DNA of 6,451 nt. Source: Phascolarctobacterium sp. Lineage in GTDB: Bacteria > Bacillota > Negativicutes > Acidaminococcales > Acidaminococcaceae. Each line of letters starts with the position of its first letter. Positions within the stretch are counted from its first letter, which is position 1. The position numbers and the translations under genes were made by a program. The stretch spans positions 1 through 6,451 of the forward strand of contig JAEDNJ010000088.1 of NCBI GenBank assembly GCA_016302525.1, given 5' to 3'. The notes beneath the pieces were generated by a model, which was not told the origin of the DNA, did not search any database, and worked only from the letters and a program-made list of their open reading frames with translations. This document shows, piece by piece, positions 1 to 6,042 of the stretch.

Positions 1-348
1 ACTCACACCTAAGAGCAGCAGCTTTTCTATAAAGTCTGACGGGCTTAGTCTGGCCAGCTCCCAATTAAAGGGCAAATCAAGCAGCACATCAACCCCATAG
101 CTAGCCAAGAGCTCATACTTTTGCTCCTTGCTCAGCAGCCTTACTGGAGCAAGCTCCGGGCGAATTAGCTCCAAGGGGTGATTACTGAAGGTAAATACTG
201 TCAGCAGAGCATTGCGCTCCTCTGCCTCTTTTTTAGCAGCCAAAATCACATCCTGATGTCCCAAATGTAGACCATCAAAGGTACCCAAGGCAACCACACA
301 TTGCTTTTTTAGCTTATGAACTTGTCCTAAAGCATTAATAACCAACAT
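1..348 (-). CDS. ribF: RibF, bifunctional riboflavin kinase/FAD synthetase (5' part, cut by window edge)
   Basis: First 116 codons of RibF, which phosphorylates riboflavin to FMN and adenylylates FMN to FAD in the cytoplasm. Only the N-terminal FAD synthetase (nucleotidyltransferase) domain is visible; the C-terminal riboflavin kinase domain lies beyond position 1. The translation contains ALGTFDGLHLGHQDVI, with the adenylyltransferase HxGH signature at residues 28-31 (HLGH), followed by TFSNHPLELIRP near residue 60, which matches the family's TFxxHP block. No stop occurs before the window edge. I chose the ATG at 348, one nt after the truB TGA. An in-frame GTG at 355-357 with an AGAAG a few bases upstream is an alternative that would overlap truB, and a TAA directly before it (358-360) limits the extension. 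The gene closes the operon in many Firmicutes. Identification is firm and the exact start less so. Confidence 0.95.
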   Translation of the reverse strand, partial: MLVINALGQVHKLKKQCVVALGTFDGLHLGHQDVILAAKKEAEERNALLTVFTFSNHPLELIRPELAPVRLLSKEQKYELLASYGVDVLLDLPFNWELARLSPSDFIEKLLLLGVS

Positions 349-349
349 A

Positions 350-1267
350 TCATTCACTTACTTCTGTCGCGCAGGGACACATAACCCATTCCTGCAGCAC
401 ATAGCGCTGCAAAATTTTCTCTGCCTTCACAACCTCATCAGTGCAGCTTCCCAGACCTAAAAACTCTTTAGTCGGCCCCAGCAGCACATATCTGCCCGGA
501 GCAGTTCCTCGAATAGTAGTTTTGACACCACTTGTAATTCTTGCAGCCTGCTTACCCGAAAGCCTTAAACTAGGCAGGTGAGCCACAGCACCCAATAAAT
601 CACCACGACAAGCCGCGGGATTTTCGGCAATCTCCTGCAGCGTATGCGCCTCATTAATCAGATATTGCCCAACCTGAGTTCTTAAAAGAAAGCTCATGGT
701 GCCACAGGTTCCTAAAGCCTTGGCAATGTCCTCTACCAGCACCCGAATGTAGGTCCCCTTTGAGCATTGCACCGCCATTGTTAAGGTTGTCCTAGCTCCT
801 TGCTGCCAGCTTTTTAGCTCAAGCTTATAAATTTCTATAGGTCTTGCCTCACGCTCTACCTCTATACCTTGGCGGGCCAGCTCATAGAGCTTCTTTCCCT
901 CCACCTTCAAGGCTGAATACATAGGAGGCACCTGCAGCTGTGGTCCTAGAAACTGCTTAAGTACAGCTTGAATTTTATCCTCATTCAGCTCAGGCACGGG
1001 CAGCTCTTCCACAACAGTACCGCTGTCATCACCAGTATCAGTGCGTTGTCCTAGGGTGAGCTCCACCAGATATTCCTTTTGCCCCTCGACTGCAAACTCC
1101 AAAAGACGGGTAGCACTGCCTGTAAAAACAGGGAGAACTCCTGCCGCATCCGGATCCAGAGTTCCCCCATGTCCTATCTTCTTTGTTTGCAGAGTGCGGC
1201 GCAAAAAGGCTACCACATCATGAGAGGTCATAGCTGGTGGCTTTAAAACATTAAATACGCCATCCAT
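350..1267 (-). CDS. truB: TruB, tRNA pseudouridine(55) synthase
   Basis: A 305-residue protein that isomerises U55 in the T-loop of tRNAs to pseudouridine. The N-terminal NVLKPPAMTSHDVV block (residues 6-19) and the catalytic segment GHGGTLDPDAAGVLP (32-46) are present, with Asp38 as the expected nucleophile. Further TruB motifs are YLVELTLGQRTDTGD (66-80, with the conserved Tyr66), PPMYSALKVEGKKLYELAR (114-132) and KGTYIR (170-175). From about residue 235 to 290 the sequence SGKQAARITSGV...GRYVLLG looks like the C-terminal PUA-type RNA-binding domain. Length fits bacterial TruB of the Bacillus type. The ATG at 1267 is preceded by GAGGTGAG. The upstream nrnA stop lies 12 nt before the start, so the two are probably coupled. 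The short Cys-containing tail (MCPCATEVSE) is of no known meaning. No missing key residue was seen. Confidence 0.98.
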   Translation of the reverse strand: MDGVFNVLKPPAMTSHDVVAFLRRTLQTKKIGHGGTLDPDAAGVLPVFTGSATRLLEFAVEGQKEYLVELTLGQRTDTGDDSGTVVEELPVPELNEDKIQAVLKQFLGPQLQVPPMYSALKVEGKKLYELARQGIEVEREARPIEIYKLELKSWQQGARTTLTMAVQCSKGTYIRVLVEDIAKALGTCGTMSFLLRTQVGQYLINEAHTLQEIAENPAACRGDLLGAVAHLPSLRLSGKQAARITSGVKTTIRGTAPGRYVLLGPTKEFLGLGSCTDEVVKAEKILQRYVLQEWVMCPCATEVSE

Positions 1268-1270
1268 TTT

Positions 1271-1278
1271 CTCACCTC
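1271..1278 (-). promoter_or_regulatory. Shine-Dalgarno sequence of truB
   Basis: GAGGTGAG on the minus strand ends 3 nt before the truB ATG; the GGTG core is at a workable distance. It sits between the nrnA TAG (1280-1282) and the truB start and supports the ATG at 1267. Confidence 0.8.
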
Positions 1279-1279
1279 A

Positions 1280-2233
1280 CTAGCTCAGCTGCTTGCCTAC
1301 GGCCTCTAGCACCTGAGCAATAGCCTCATCTAAGGGAGCATTTACTGTGCAGCCTGCCGCTCTCACATGACCGCCACCATTAAATTGCACAGCCACAGCA
1401 GCTGCATCAGCCTTGCAGGTTCGCATACTCACGCGAGTAACACCTGGCTCCACCTCTTTAAAGAAAATGCCCACATCCACACCCTCAATATAGCGTACCA
1501 TATTTACAAAGGTTTCCGTGGAGGTTTGTTTATTGTAGAGCTCATTGCAGAGCTTCATATAAGCTACTCTGCCATCATAGGCAAAGGTCATGGTAGGAAT
1601 TACCTTTGCTAAAAGCTGCATACTCGCCACAGAGTTTAGGCCCAGTTTTTCGCTAATCTCGTTGGGATTAACCCCAGCCTCCAGCAGCTTGGCTGCCTGG
1701 CGCATAGTCTTAGGCGTAGTATTAGAATACCTAAAAGAGCCGCAATCGGTCGAAATAGCTGTGTAGAAGCATTCTGCCATAGCCTTATCGAATTCCCAGT
1801 GGCAGGCTTCAAACAAATCTACCATTATTTCTCCTGTAGCCGCTGCCTTAGCATCTAAATACAGATATTCAGCAAATTCGGTATTGGAAATATGATGGTC
1901 GATATTTAGCAGCTTATTGTACTTTACCACTTGATTGCAGCAGCCAATTCTATCCCAGGAGCTAGCATCTAAAACTACAAATAAATCAGCAGAATATTCC
2001 TGGCCCTCCTCAGGACGGATAACCTTTTCCACACCCGGCAAAAAGCTAAAGCTACTATTGATAACATCATCCACCAAAAGCTTTACATCCTTACCCTGCT
2101 GCTCTAAAAAGCGCAGCAGGCCCAGGGCAGAGCCAAGAGTATCGCAGTCAGGGCTCACATGACAGCACAAAATCAGGCTGGACGCCCCTAATAACAGGGC
2201 GCCAGCTTCTTCAAGATTAATTCTCTTGCTCAT
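1280..2233 (-). CDS. nrnA: NrnA-type DHH phosphoesterase (oligoribonuclease / pAp phosphatase)
   Basis: A 317-residue DHH/DHHA1 protein. By family, NrnA degrades 2-5 nt RNA fragments and dephosphorylates 3'-phosphoadenosine 5'-phosphate, using Mn2+ in the cytoplasm. Counting from the ATG at 2233, the metal-binding motifs are CHVSPDCDTLGSALGL (His25, Asp29, Asp31), VVLDASSWDRIG (Asp89), NIDHHISN (Asp112-His113-His114) and AISTDCGSFRYSNTT (Asp163). The C-terminal DHHA1 domain ends with the substrate-binding GGGH (286-289) in FNGGGHVRAAG. The open frame continues 12 codons upstream to an ATG at 2269, but that would run 53 nt into rbfA, has residues unlike the family, and lacks the fit of MSKRINLEEAG. 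The ATG at 2233 overlaps the rbfA end by 17 nt and has GGAAGAG 10 nt upstream. The gene is often labelled recJ-like, but it lacks the longer RecJ exonuclease architecture. NrnA versus a near relative of the same fold cannot be fully separated by eye. Confidence 0.93.
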   Translation of the reverse strand: MSKRINLEEAGALLLGASSLILCCHVSPDCDTLGSALGLLRFLEQQGKDVKLLVDDVINSSFSFLPGVEKVIRPEEGQEYSADLFVVLDASSWDRIGCCNQVVKYNKLLNIDHHISNTEFAEYLYLDAKAAATGEIMVDLFEACHWEFDKAMAECFYTAISTDCGSFRYSNTTPKTMRQAAKLLEAGVNPNEISEKLGLNSVASMQLLAKVIPTMTFAYDGRVAYMKLCNELYNKQTSTETFVNMVRYIEGVDVGIFFKEVEPGVTRVSMRTCKADAAAVAVQFNGGGHVRAAGCTVNAPLDEAIAQVLEAVGKQLS

Positions 2234-2612
2234 TTTCCATGCTCTCTTCCGGCTTAGCCTTAGCTGCATCCTCTTGTTTAATTTTATTCAAAATGGTTTC
2301 AATATGAGCGCTGTAGGCATAGGAGGTATCCTTTTTCAGGATAAGAGTAGGAGTAAAGCGCAGGCGAATACGCTTAGCAATTTCAGAACGCATATAGCCT
2401 AAGGCCTTGTTTAAAGCCTTCCAGGCAGCCTCCTGCTCCTCCTCTGTACCATACATGCTTATGAAAACAGTTGCATAGCTCATGTCATCTGTAAGCTCCA
2501 CGCCAGTTACAGTAACGAACTTAATGCGAGGGTCCTTTACATCTAACAGCAGCATATTGCTCAGCTCATGTTGAATAGCCTCTTGTACTTTTTCTACACG
2601 TAGTCTTGCCAT
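2217..2612 (-). CDS. rbfA: RbfA, 30S ribosome-binding factor A
   Basis: A 131-residue protein that binds the immature 30S subunit near the 5' end of 16S rRNA and assists late maturation and cold adaptation. The translation begins [20 protein letters not shown] and carries the KDPRI block (residues 26-30), VTVTGVELTDDMSYATVFIS (33-52), and the KH-fold kink Ala70-x-Gly72 in KALGYMRSEIAKRI. The domain is complete by about residue 110. A Lys/Glu-rich tail follows (KQEDAAKAKPEESMENEQEN), longer and more acidic than the core needs and probably disordered. The start codon shares one base with the infB stop (TAATG), so translation is probably coupled to IF-2 synthesis; AGAGGT at 2625-2630 lies 12 nt upstream. 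The last 17 nt overlap the start of nrnA. Confidence 0.98.
   Translation of the reverse strand: MARLRVEKVQEAIQHELSNMLLLDVKDPRIKFVTVTGVELTDDMSYATVFISMYGTEEEQEAAWKALNKALGYMRSEIAKRIRLRFTPTLILKKDTSYAYSAHIETILNKIKQEDAAKAKPEESMENEQEN
2244..2250 (-). promoter_or_regulatory. Shine-Dalgarno sequence that decides the nrnA start
   Basis: GGAAGAG lies inside the 3' end of rbfA, 10 nt before the ATG at 2233. It supports the internal ATG over the upstream ATG at 2269 as the nrnA start. Confidence 0.55.
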
Positions 2613-5404
2613 TATTCTACAGCTACCTCTTGCATATCATAAACCTCGAATTGGTCGCCTTCCTTGAGGTCGTGGAACTTCTCTAAGGTCAGACCACATT
2701 CGTAGCCTTGTTGTACTTCCTTTACATCATCCTTGAAGCGGCGCAGGGAGTCAACAACATCTTCATTAATTACAATGCCGTCACGAATTACGCGCACCTT
2801 GGACTTGTTGGTAATCTTGCCCTCGGTTACATAGCAACCGCAAATAATCATCTTGGAAATGGTGATGATTTGACGAACCTCTACGCGACCTTGAACAACC
2901 TCTTTAAACTTCGGAGCCAGCATACCCTTGATAGCAGCCTCTACATCATTTAAAGCATCATAAATTACGCGATAGGTGCGAATGTCAACCTTTTCACGCT
3001 CAGCAGCATTGCGAGCATTAGCATCAGGACGAACATTGAAGCCGATAATTAAAGCATTAGCAGCAGAAGCCAGAATTACGTCAGATTCGTTAATAGCACC
3101 AACACCAGCATGAACTACTACTACCTTAACCTCGTCATTCTTAATCTTTTCCAGAGAAGCCTTCAGAGCCTCGATAGTACCTTGAACATCGGCCTTAACA
3201 ACAATGTTCAGCTCTTTGATTTCTCCCTCTTTAATTCTATTGAACAGGTCATCCAAGGAAACCTTAGCATTAGCCTTAATTTCCTCTTCCTTCTTCTTAG
3301 CGATACGCTTTTCAGCAACGCTGCGGGCAATACGCTCGTCAGTGGAGTCCATGATATCGCCAGCCTGAGGAACCTCGTTTAAGCCCAGCACCTCAACAGG
3401 AGTAGAAGGACCAGCCTTCTTCACCTTTTCGCCACGGTCATTGACCATAGCACGCACCTTGCCATAGCACATACCAGCAACGATGGTATCACCAACATGG
3501 AGAGTACCGCGTTGAATGAGCACAGTTGCTACAGGACCACGGCCCTTATCCAGCTGAGCTTCAACAATAGTGCCATGAGCAGGCAGGTTGGGGTTAGCCT
3601 TCAGCTCTTGAACCTCTGCAACCAGCAGAATCATTTCTAAGAGGTCAGAGATACCCTCCTTGGTATGAGCAGAGCAAGGTACCATAATGGTATCGCCGCC
3701 CCAATCCTCAGGAATCAGCTCGTGCTCAGACAGTTGTTGTTTTACATGGTCAGGGTTTGCACCCACGCGGTCCATCTTGTTGATAGCAACAATGATAGGA
3801 ACATTAGCAGCCTTAGCATGGTTGATTGCCTCGATGGTTTGCGGCATAACACCGTCATCAGCAGCTACAACCAGAACAGCGATATCAGTTACCTGGGCAC
3901 CACGGGCACGCATAGCGGTGAAAGCTTCATGGCCCGGAGTATCTAAAAAGACGATGGGCTTGCCTTGGTAGCTAATCTTGTAAGCACCGATATGCTGGGT
4001 AATGCCGCCAGCCTCGCGAGCAGTAACATTAGTCTTACGGATAGCATCCAAAATAGAAGTTTTGCCGTGGTCAACGTGACCCATAACAGTAATTACAGGC
4101 GGACGACCTACGCGATCCTCTTCTGGATCCTCAACCTCAGGCACCTCGGTCGGGTCATTTTCTGGAGCAGCGGGAGTAACCTCTACACCAAAATTATCAC
4201 CAATTAATTGAGCAGTATCAAAATCAATGTCCTGGTTGATGGTAACCATCATACCCAGCATGAATAAAGCTTTAATAACCTCGTTTACCTCGCGTTTAAT
4301 CAGCTTAGCAAACTCTTGCACATTAATGGATTCACCAATTTCTACATGAGTAGGACGAACAATCTCAGCAGCAGGAGTGCTAGGCTTGTTAACAGGCTTT
4401 TTACCATTGCGGTTAACTGGCATTTGATGACCAGCGCTGCGGTTCGGACGGCTTTCCTTAGTAGCATATTGGCCCTTAACCTGGCCTTTATCCTTACGGC
4501 TTTGTTTATTGTTGCGCTCTGCACGGCTCGGCTTGCCACCATCCATAACCATCATTTGCTCAGCGCTGTGCTCACGCTTTTCAGAGTGTTGGCTCTTAGC
4601 GCCAAAGCCGCCACGGCGTTGTTGGTTATCATCATCCTTATCCTTGTAGGGATTGTAGCCACCATTTTGCGGGCGGTCATTACGGTTAAAGCTGCCTTGA
4701 CCCTGCGGGCGTTGACCTTGCGGTCTATCGCTGCGGTTAAAGCCTCCTTGACCCTGCGGGCGTTGGCCTTGCGGTCTATCGCTGCGGTTAAAGCTGCCTT
4801 GGCCCTGCGGTCTGTCGCCACGGTTAAAGCCACCTTGACCTTGTTGACGGTCGTTGCGGTTGAAATTACCTTGGCCTTGTTGTCTGTCGCCACGGTTGAA
4901 GCTGCCTTGGCCTTGAGGACGGTCGCTTCGGTTAGCATTTCCTTGACCTTGCGGTCTGTCGCCACGGTTAAAGCCGCCTTGACCTTGTTGACGCTCGTTG
5001 CGGTTAAAGTTGCCTTGGCCTTGTTGGCGGTCGTTGCGATTGAAGCCGCCTTGACCTTGTTGGCGGTCATTGCGATTAAAGTTACCTTGGCCTTGTTGTC
5101 TGTCACCGCGGTTAGCATTGCCTTGACCCTGCGGGCGTTCACTGCGGTTAGCATTACCTTGAGCTTGAGGGCGTTGGCCTTGAGCAGGAACTGCAGGCTT
5201 AGCTGCCGGTGCCAGCTTTGCAGCGGGAGCAGCAGGCTTCGGTGCTGGCTTCGGTGCATAAGCAGCCTTAATCATTTGGATTTCTTTGTCATCCAAGCCA
5301 CTGACAGTTTTCTTTTCAATATTGTTCTTCTTTAAAATATCTATTAATTCGTTAGCAGGCTTGCCAAGCTCCTTGGCAACCTCGTATAATCTTTTATTTC
5401 CCAT
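2612..5404 (-). CDS. infB: Translation initiation factor IF-2
   Basis: A 930-residue translational GTPase that recruits fMet-tRNA to the 30S subunit and promotes 50S joining. Residues 1-50 form the first IF2_N module ([20 protein letters not shown]). Residues 50-78 are a Pro/Ala/Lys linker, 79-244 the 12-residue repeat array annotated separately, and 245-350 a basic, low-complexity stretch. A second IF2_N module lies at about 357-410 ([21 protein letters not shown]). The GTPase domain has all five motifs: G1 GHVDHGKT (442-449), G2 Thr469 in GGITQHIG, G3 DTPGH (488-492), G4 NKMD (542-545) and G5 SAH (578-580). Domains II, III ([18 protein letters not shown], about 731-748) and C1/C2 follow to the end; C2 should recognise the formyl-Met-tRNA end. 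The start has GGAGGTGG 4 nt upstream (GGAGG core at 7 nt). It stands 82 nt after ylxQ, the largest gap in the window. Length exceeds the Bacillus protein mainly through the repeat linker. Two other frames are open across the repeats; I read these as shadows. Confidence 0.99.
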   Translation of the reverse strand: MGNKRLYEVAKELGKPANELIDILKKNNIEKKTVSGLDDKEIQMIKAAYAPKPAPKPAAPAAKLAPAAKPAVPAQGQRPQAQGNANRSERPQGQGNANRGDRQQGQGNFNRNDRQQGQGGFNRNDRQQGQGNFNRNERQQGQGGFNRGDRPQGQGNANRSDRPQGQGSFNRGDRQQGQGNFNRNDRQQGQGGFNRGDRPQGQGSFNRSDRPQGQRPQGQGGFNRSDRPQGQRPQGQGSFNRNDRPQNGGYNPYKDKDDDNQQRRGGFGAKSQHSEKREHSAEQMMVMDGGKPSRAERNNKQSRKDKGQVKGQYATKESRPNRSAGHQMPVNRNGKKPVNKPSTPAAEIVRPTHVEIGESINVQEFAKLIKREVNEVIKALFMLGMMVTINQDIDFDTAQLIGDNFGVEVTPAAPENDPTEVPEVEDPEEDRVGRPPVITVMGHVDHGKTSILDAIRKTNVTAREAGGITQHIGAYKISYQGKPIVFLDTPGHEAFTAMRARGAQVTDIAVLVVAADDGVMPQTIEAINHAKAANVPIIVAINKMDRVGANPDHVKQQLSEHELIPEDWGGDTIMVPCSAHTKEGISDLLEMILLVAEVQELKANPNLPAHGTIVEAQLDKGRGPVATVLIQRGTLHVGDTIVAGMCYGKVRAMVNDRGEKVKKAGPSTPVEVLGLNEVPQAGDIMDSTDERIARSVAEKRIAKKKEEEIKANAKVSLDDLFNRIKEGEIKELNIVVKADVQGTIEALKASLEKIKNDEVKVVVVHAGVGAINESDVILASAANALIIGFNVRPDANARNAAEREKVDIRTYRVIYDALNDVEAAIKGMLAPKFKEVVQGRVEVRQIITISKMIICGCYVTEGKITNKSKVRVIRDGIVINEDVVDSLRRFKDDVKEVQQGYECGLTLEKFHDLKEGDQFEVYDMQEVAVE
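4673..5170 (-). repeat. In-frame 36-bp tandem repeat array in infB (13 units)
   Basis: Encodes IF-2 residues 79-244: eleven contiguous 12-residue units, then two more units each preceded by a 5-residue PQGQR insert (51-bp spacing). The unit consensus is [P/Q]QGQG[N/G/S]FNR[N/G/S]DR; the first, second and seventh units carry NANR in place of xFNR. The segment is rich in Gln, Gly, Asn and Arg, has no hydrophobic core and alternates Arg with Asp, so it is almost certainly disordered. It joins the first IF2_N module to the rest of the factor. IF-2 linkers vary greatly among bacteria, and Gln/Gly/Arg-rich versions are known to me from related Firmicutes. Copy number is likely to differ between strains through slippage or unequal exchange (inference). 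Confidence 0.97.
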
Positions 5405-5486
5405 TAAGCCACCTCCAATTCGTGTCTAGGGAAGTATTCCATTTTAAGTTTTCTTATATCTTTAGTCCGCAGGAAGGTCTCCCTTC
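5405..5486 (-). other. 82-nt intergenic leader between ylxQ and infB
   Basis: The only substantial non-coding stretch in the window. Directly after the ylxQ TAA the minus strand can form a small hairpin, GAAGG-GAGA-CCTTC (5473-5486), with a GNRA-type tetraloop. It lacks a following T-run, so it is not a standard terminator. A second weak stem, GGAA-TAC-TTCC (5430-5440), lies nearer infB. The middle is A/T-rich (5441-5463). The infB Shine-Dalgarno closes the stretch. A weak TAAAAT at 5441-5446 could be a -10 box but has no good -35 partner. Confidence 0.6.
5409..5416 (-). promoter_or_regulatory. Strong Shine-Dalgarno sequence of infB
   Basis: GGAGGTGG on the minus strand, with the GGAGG core 7 nt from the ATG at 5404. 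It is the best anti-16S match in the window and fixes the infB start. It fits a gene that initiates independently rather than by overlap with its upstream neighbour. Confidence 0.93.
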
Positions 5487-5780
5487 TTACTTCTTTAACA
5501 TTTTAGCAAAGTTGTCATCCAGGATGGCAACCGCAGTTCTTTGGGCCTTGCCAATAGCATAGCCCAGCTCAGCCTTGGTTAAGTATTCCTTAACCTCTAC
5601 CTTAGCCTGCTCTGCTAAAAACAGCAATTCCTTTCGAGTGTTTTCGGCAGTATCAACAGCCATTACTAAAAGCTTAACCTTGCCAGCCTTCAATGCGCCA
5701 CGCACTGCAAAATCGCCAGAAGCCGTCTTGCCAGCCTTCTGTGCTAAACCTAGGGCAAAGGATACCTGATTATCAGTCAT
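5487..5780 (-). CDS. ylxQ: YlxQ, L7Ae/L30e-family RNA-binding protein
   Basis: A 97-residue protein of the L7Ae/L30e/S12e fold. B. subtilis YlxQ has been shown to bind kink-turn RNA; its cellular role is not settled. The family signature LGLAQKAGKTASG (residues 10-22) is present, followed by VRGALKAGKVKLLVMAVD (26-43) and the C-terminal LGYAIGKAQRTAVAILD (72-88). The open frame extends 22 codons upstream to an ATG at 5846, but that extra segment is Cys/Leu-rich, unlike the family, and simply reads the end of ylxR in another frame. The ATG at 5780 has GGAGGAG upstream and overlaps the ylxR stop by 8 nt, giving the normal family length. It sits between ylxR and infB as in other Firmicutes. Older annotations call it ribosomal protein L7Ae-like, although it is not a proven ribosomal protein. 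Confidence 0.95.
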   Translation of the reverse strand: MTDNQVSFALGLAQKAGKTASGDFAVRGALKAGKVKLLVMAVDTAENTRKELLFLAEQAKVEVKEYLTKAELGYAIGKAQRTAVAILDDNFAKMLKK

Positions 5781-6042
5781 TTTCCAGCTCCTCCAGCAAA
5801 CGCTGCAGCACCTCTTCGCCAATAGGAGATTTAAGTGCATATTCAAGACGCTTTTCCTTCACAGCTCTTGTAATACATTCCTTAGCAGGACACACATAAG
5901 CACCACGACCATTTTTCTTGCCAGTCTTATCCAGGCTGATTTCTCCCTCGGGAGAACGCACAACCCTTAGCAGCGCCTTCTTGTCCTTCATGATATCGCA
6001 GCCAACGCATTTGCGTTGGGGTATTTTTTTAATCTTCAACAT
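5773..6042 (-). CDS. ylxR: YlxR/RnpM, RNA-binding regulator of RNase P
   Basis: An 89-residue DUF448 (YlxR) protein. In B. subtilis it binds the RNase P RNA and dampens its activity (hence RnpM), and it has also been described as a nucleoid-associated or regulatory factor. The family motifs are clear: PQRKCVGC (residues 8-15) and GRGAYVC (45-51) followed by Cys56. The four cysteines (12, 15, 51, 56) resemble a metal-site pattern, though I cannot show metal binding. Length matches the roughly 90-residue family. The open frame extends 15 codons further to an ATG at 6087. That segment ([15 protein letters not shown]) reads nusA out of frame; the ATG at 6042 has AGGAAG 9 nt upstream and gives the typical [12 protein letters not shown] start. 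It overlaps nusA by 14 nt and ylxQ by 8 nt, which suggests coupled translation. Confidence 0.96.
   Translation of the reverse strand: MLKIKKIPQRKCVGCDIMKDKKALLRVVRSPEGEISLDKTGKKNGRGAYVCPAKECITRAVKEKRLEYALKSPIGEEVLQRLLEELEND
5788..5794 (-). promoter_or_regulatory. Shine-Dalgarno sequence that decides the ylxQ start
   Basis: GGAGGAG within the last codons of ylxR, with the GGAGG core 9 nt before the ATG at 5780. It supports the short 97-residue YlxQ over the longer open frame. Confidence 0.85.
6002..6019. repeat. Perfect inverted repeat in the 5' end of ylxR, beside a 7-nt A/T run
   Basis: On the plus strand CCAACGC-ATTT-GCGTTGG: a 7-bp stem (8 if the A/T pair closes) with a 4-nt loop. It is followed after GGTA by seven T (6024-6030). 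On the minus strand it lies within codons 8-14 of ylxR, the conserved QRKCVG motif, and is preceded by A7. Read in the plus direction it resembles an intrinsic terminator for antisense RNA; on the mRNA it would be a small hairpin just downstream of the ylxR start. It may be chance, since the codons are constrained. Confidence 0.6.

Noticed and set aside
2234..2269. N-terminal extension of nrnA to the ATG at 2269
   Set aside because: It overlaps rbfA by 53 nt and does not resemble DHH-family N-termini; the ATG at 2233 fits better.
4550..4555. Internal in-frame ATG pair in infB (Met284/285) as a second IF-2 start
   Set aside because: E. coli makes shorter IF-2 forms from internal starts, but no Shine-Dalgarno stands before these codons here.
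4673..5170. CRISPR array or other spaced DNA repeat
   Set aside because: The repeats are contiguous, in frame, and encode a regular peptide unit within infB. There are no unique spacers and no cas genes.
4552..5259. Second minus-strand open frame of 235 codons inside infB
   Set aside because: It is an alternate-frame reading of the same repeat array; its repetitive Ala/Lys/Thr/Val sequence has no recognisable domain.
4316..5335. Plus-strand open frame of 339 codons
   Set aside because: It lies antisense to the infB repeat array and exists because the 36-bp period has no stops in that frame. The product is a low-complexity image of the repeats, and no convincing Shine-Dalgarno was seen.
5441..5469. 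Possible internal promoter for infB (TAAAAT with CGGACT 17 nt upstream)
   Set aside because: The -10 box is fair, but the -35 box matches only 3 of 6 consensus positions and the area is A/T-rich, so a chance match is likely.
5781..5846. N-terminal extension of ylxQ to the ATG at 5846
   Set aside because: The 22 extra residues are ylxR read in another frame, and a good GGAGGAG precedes the internal ATG.
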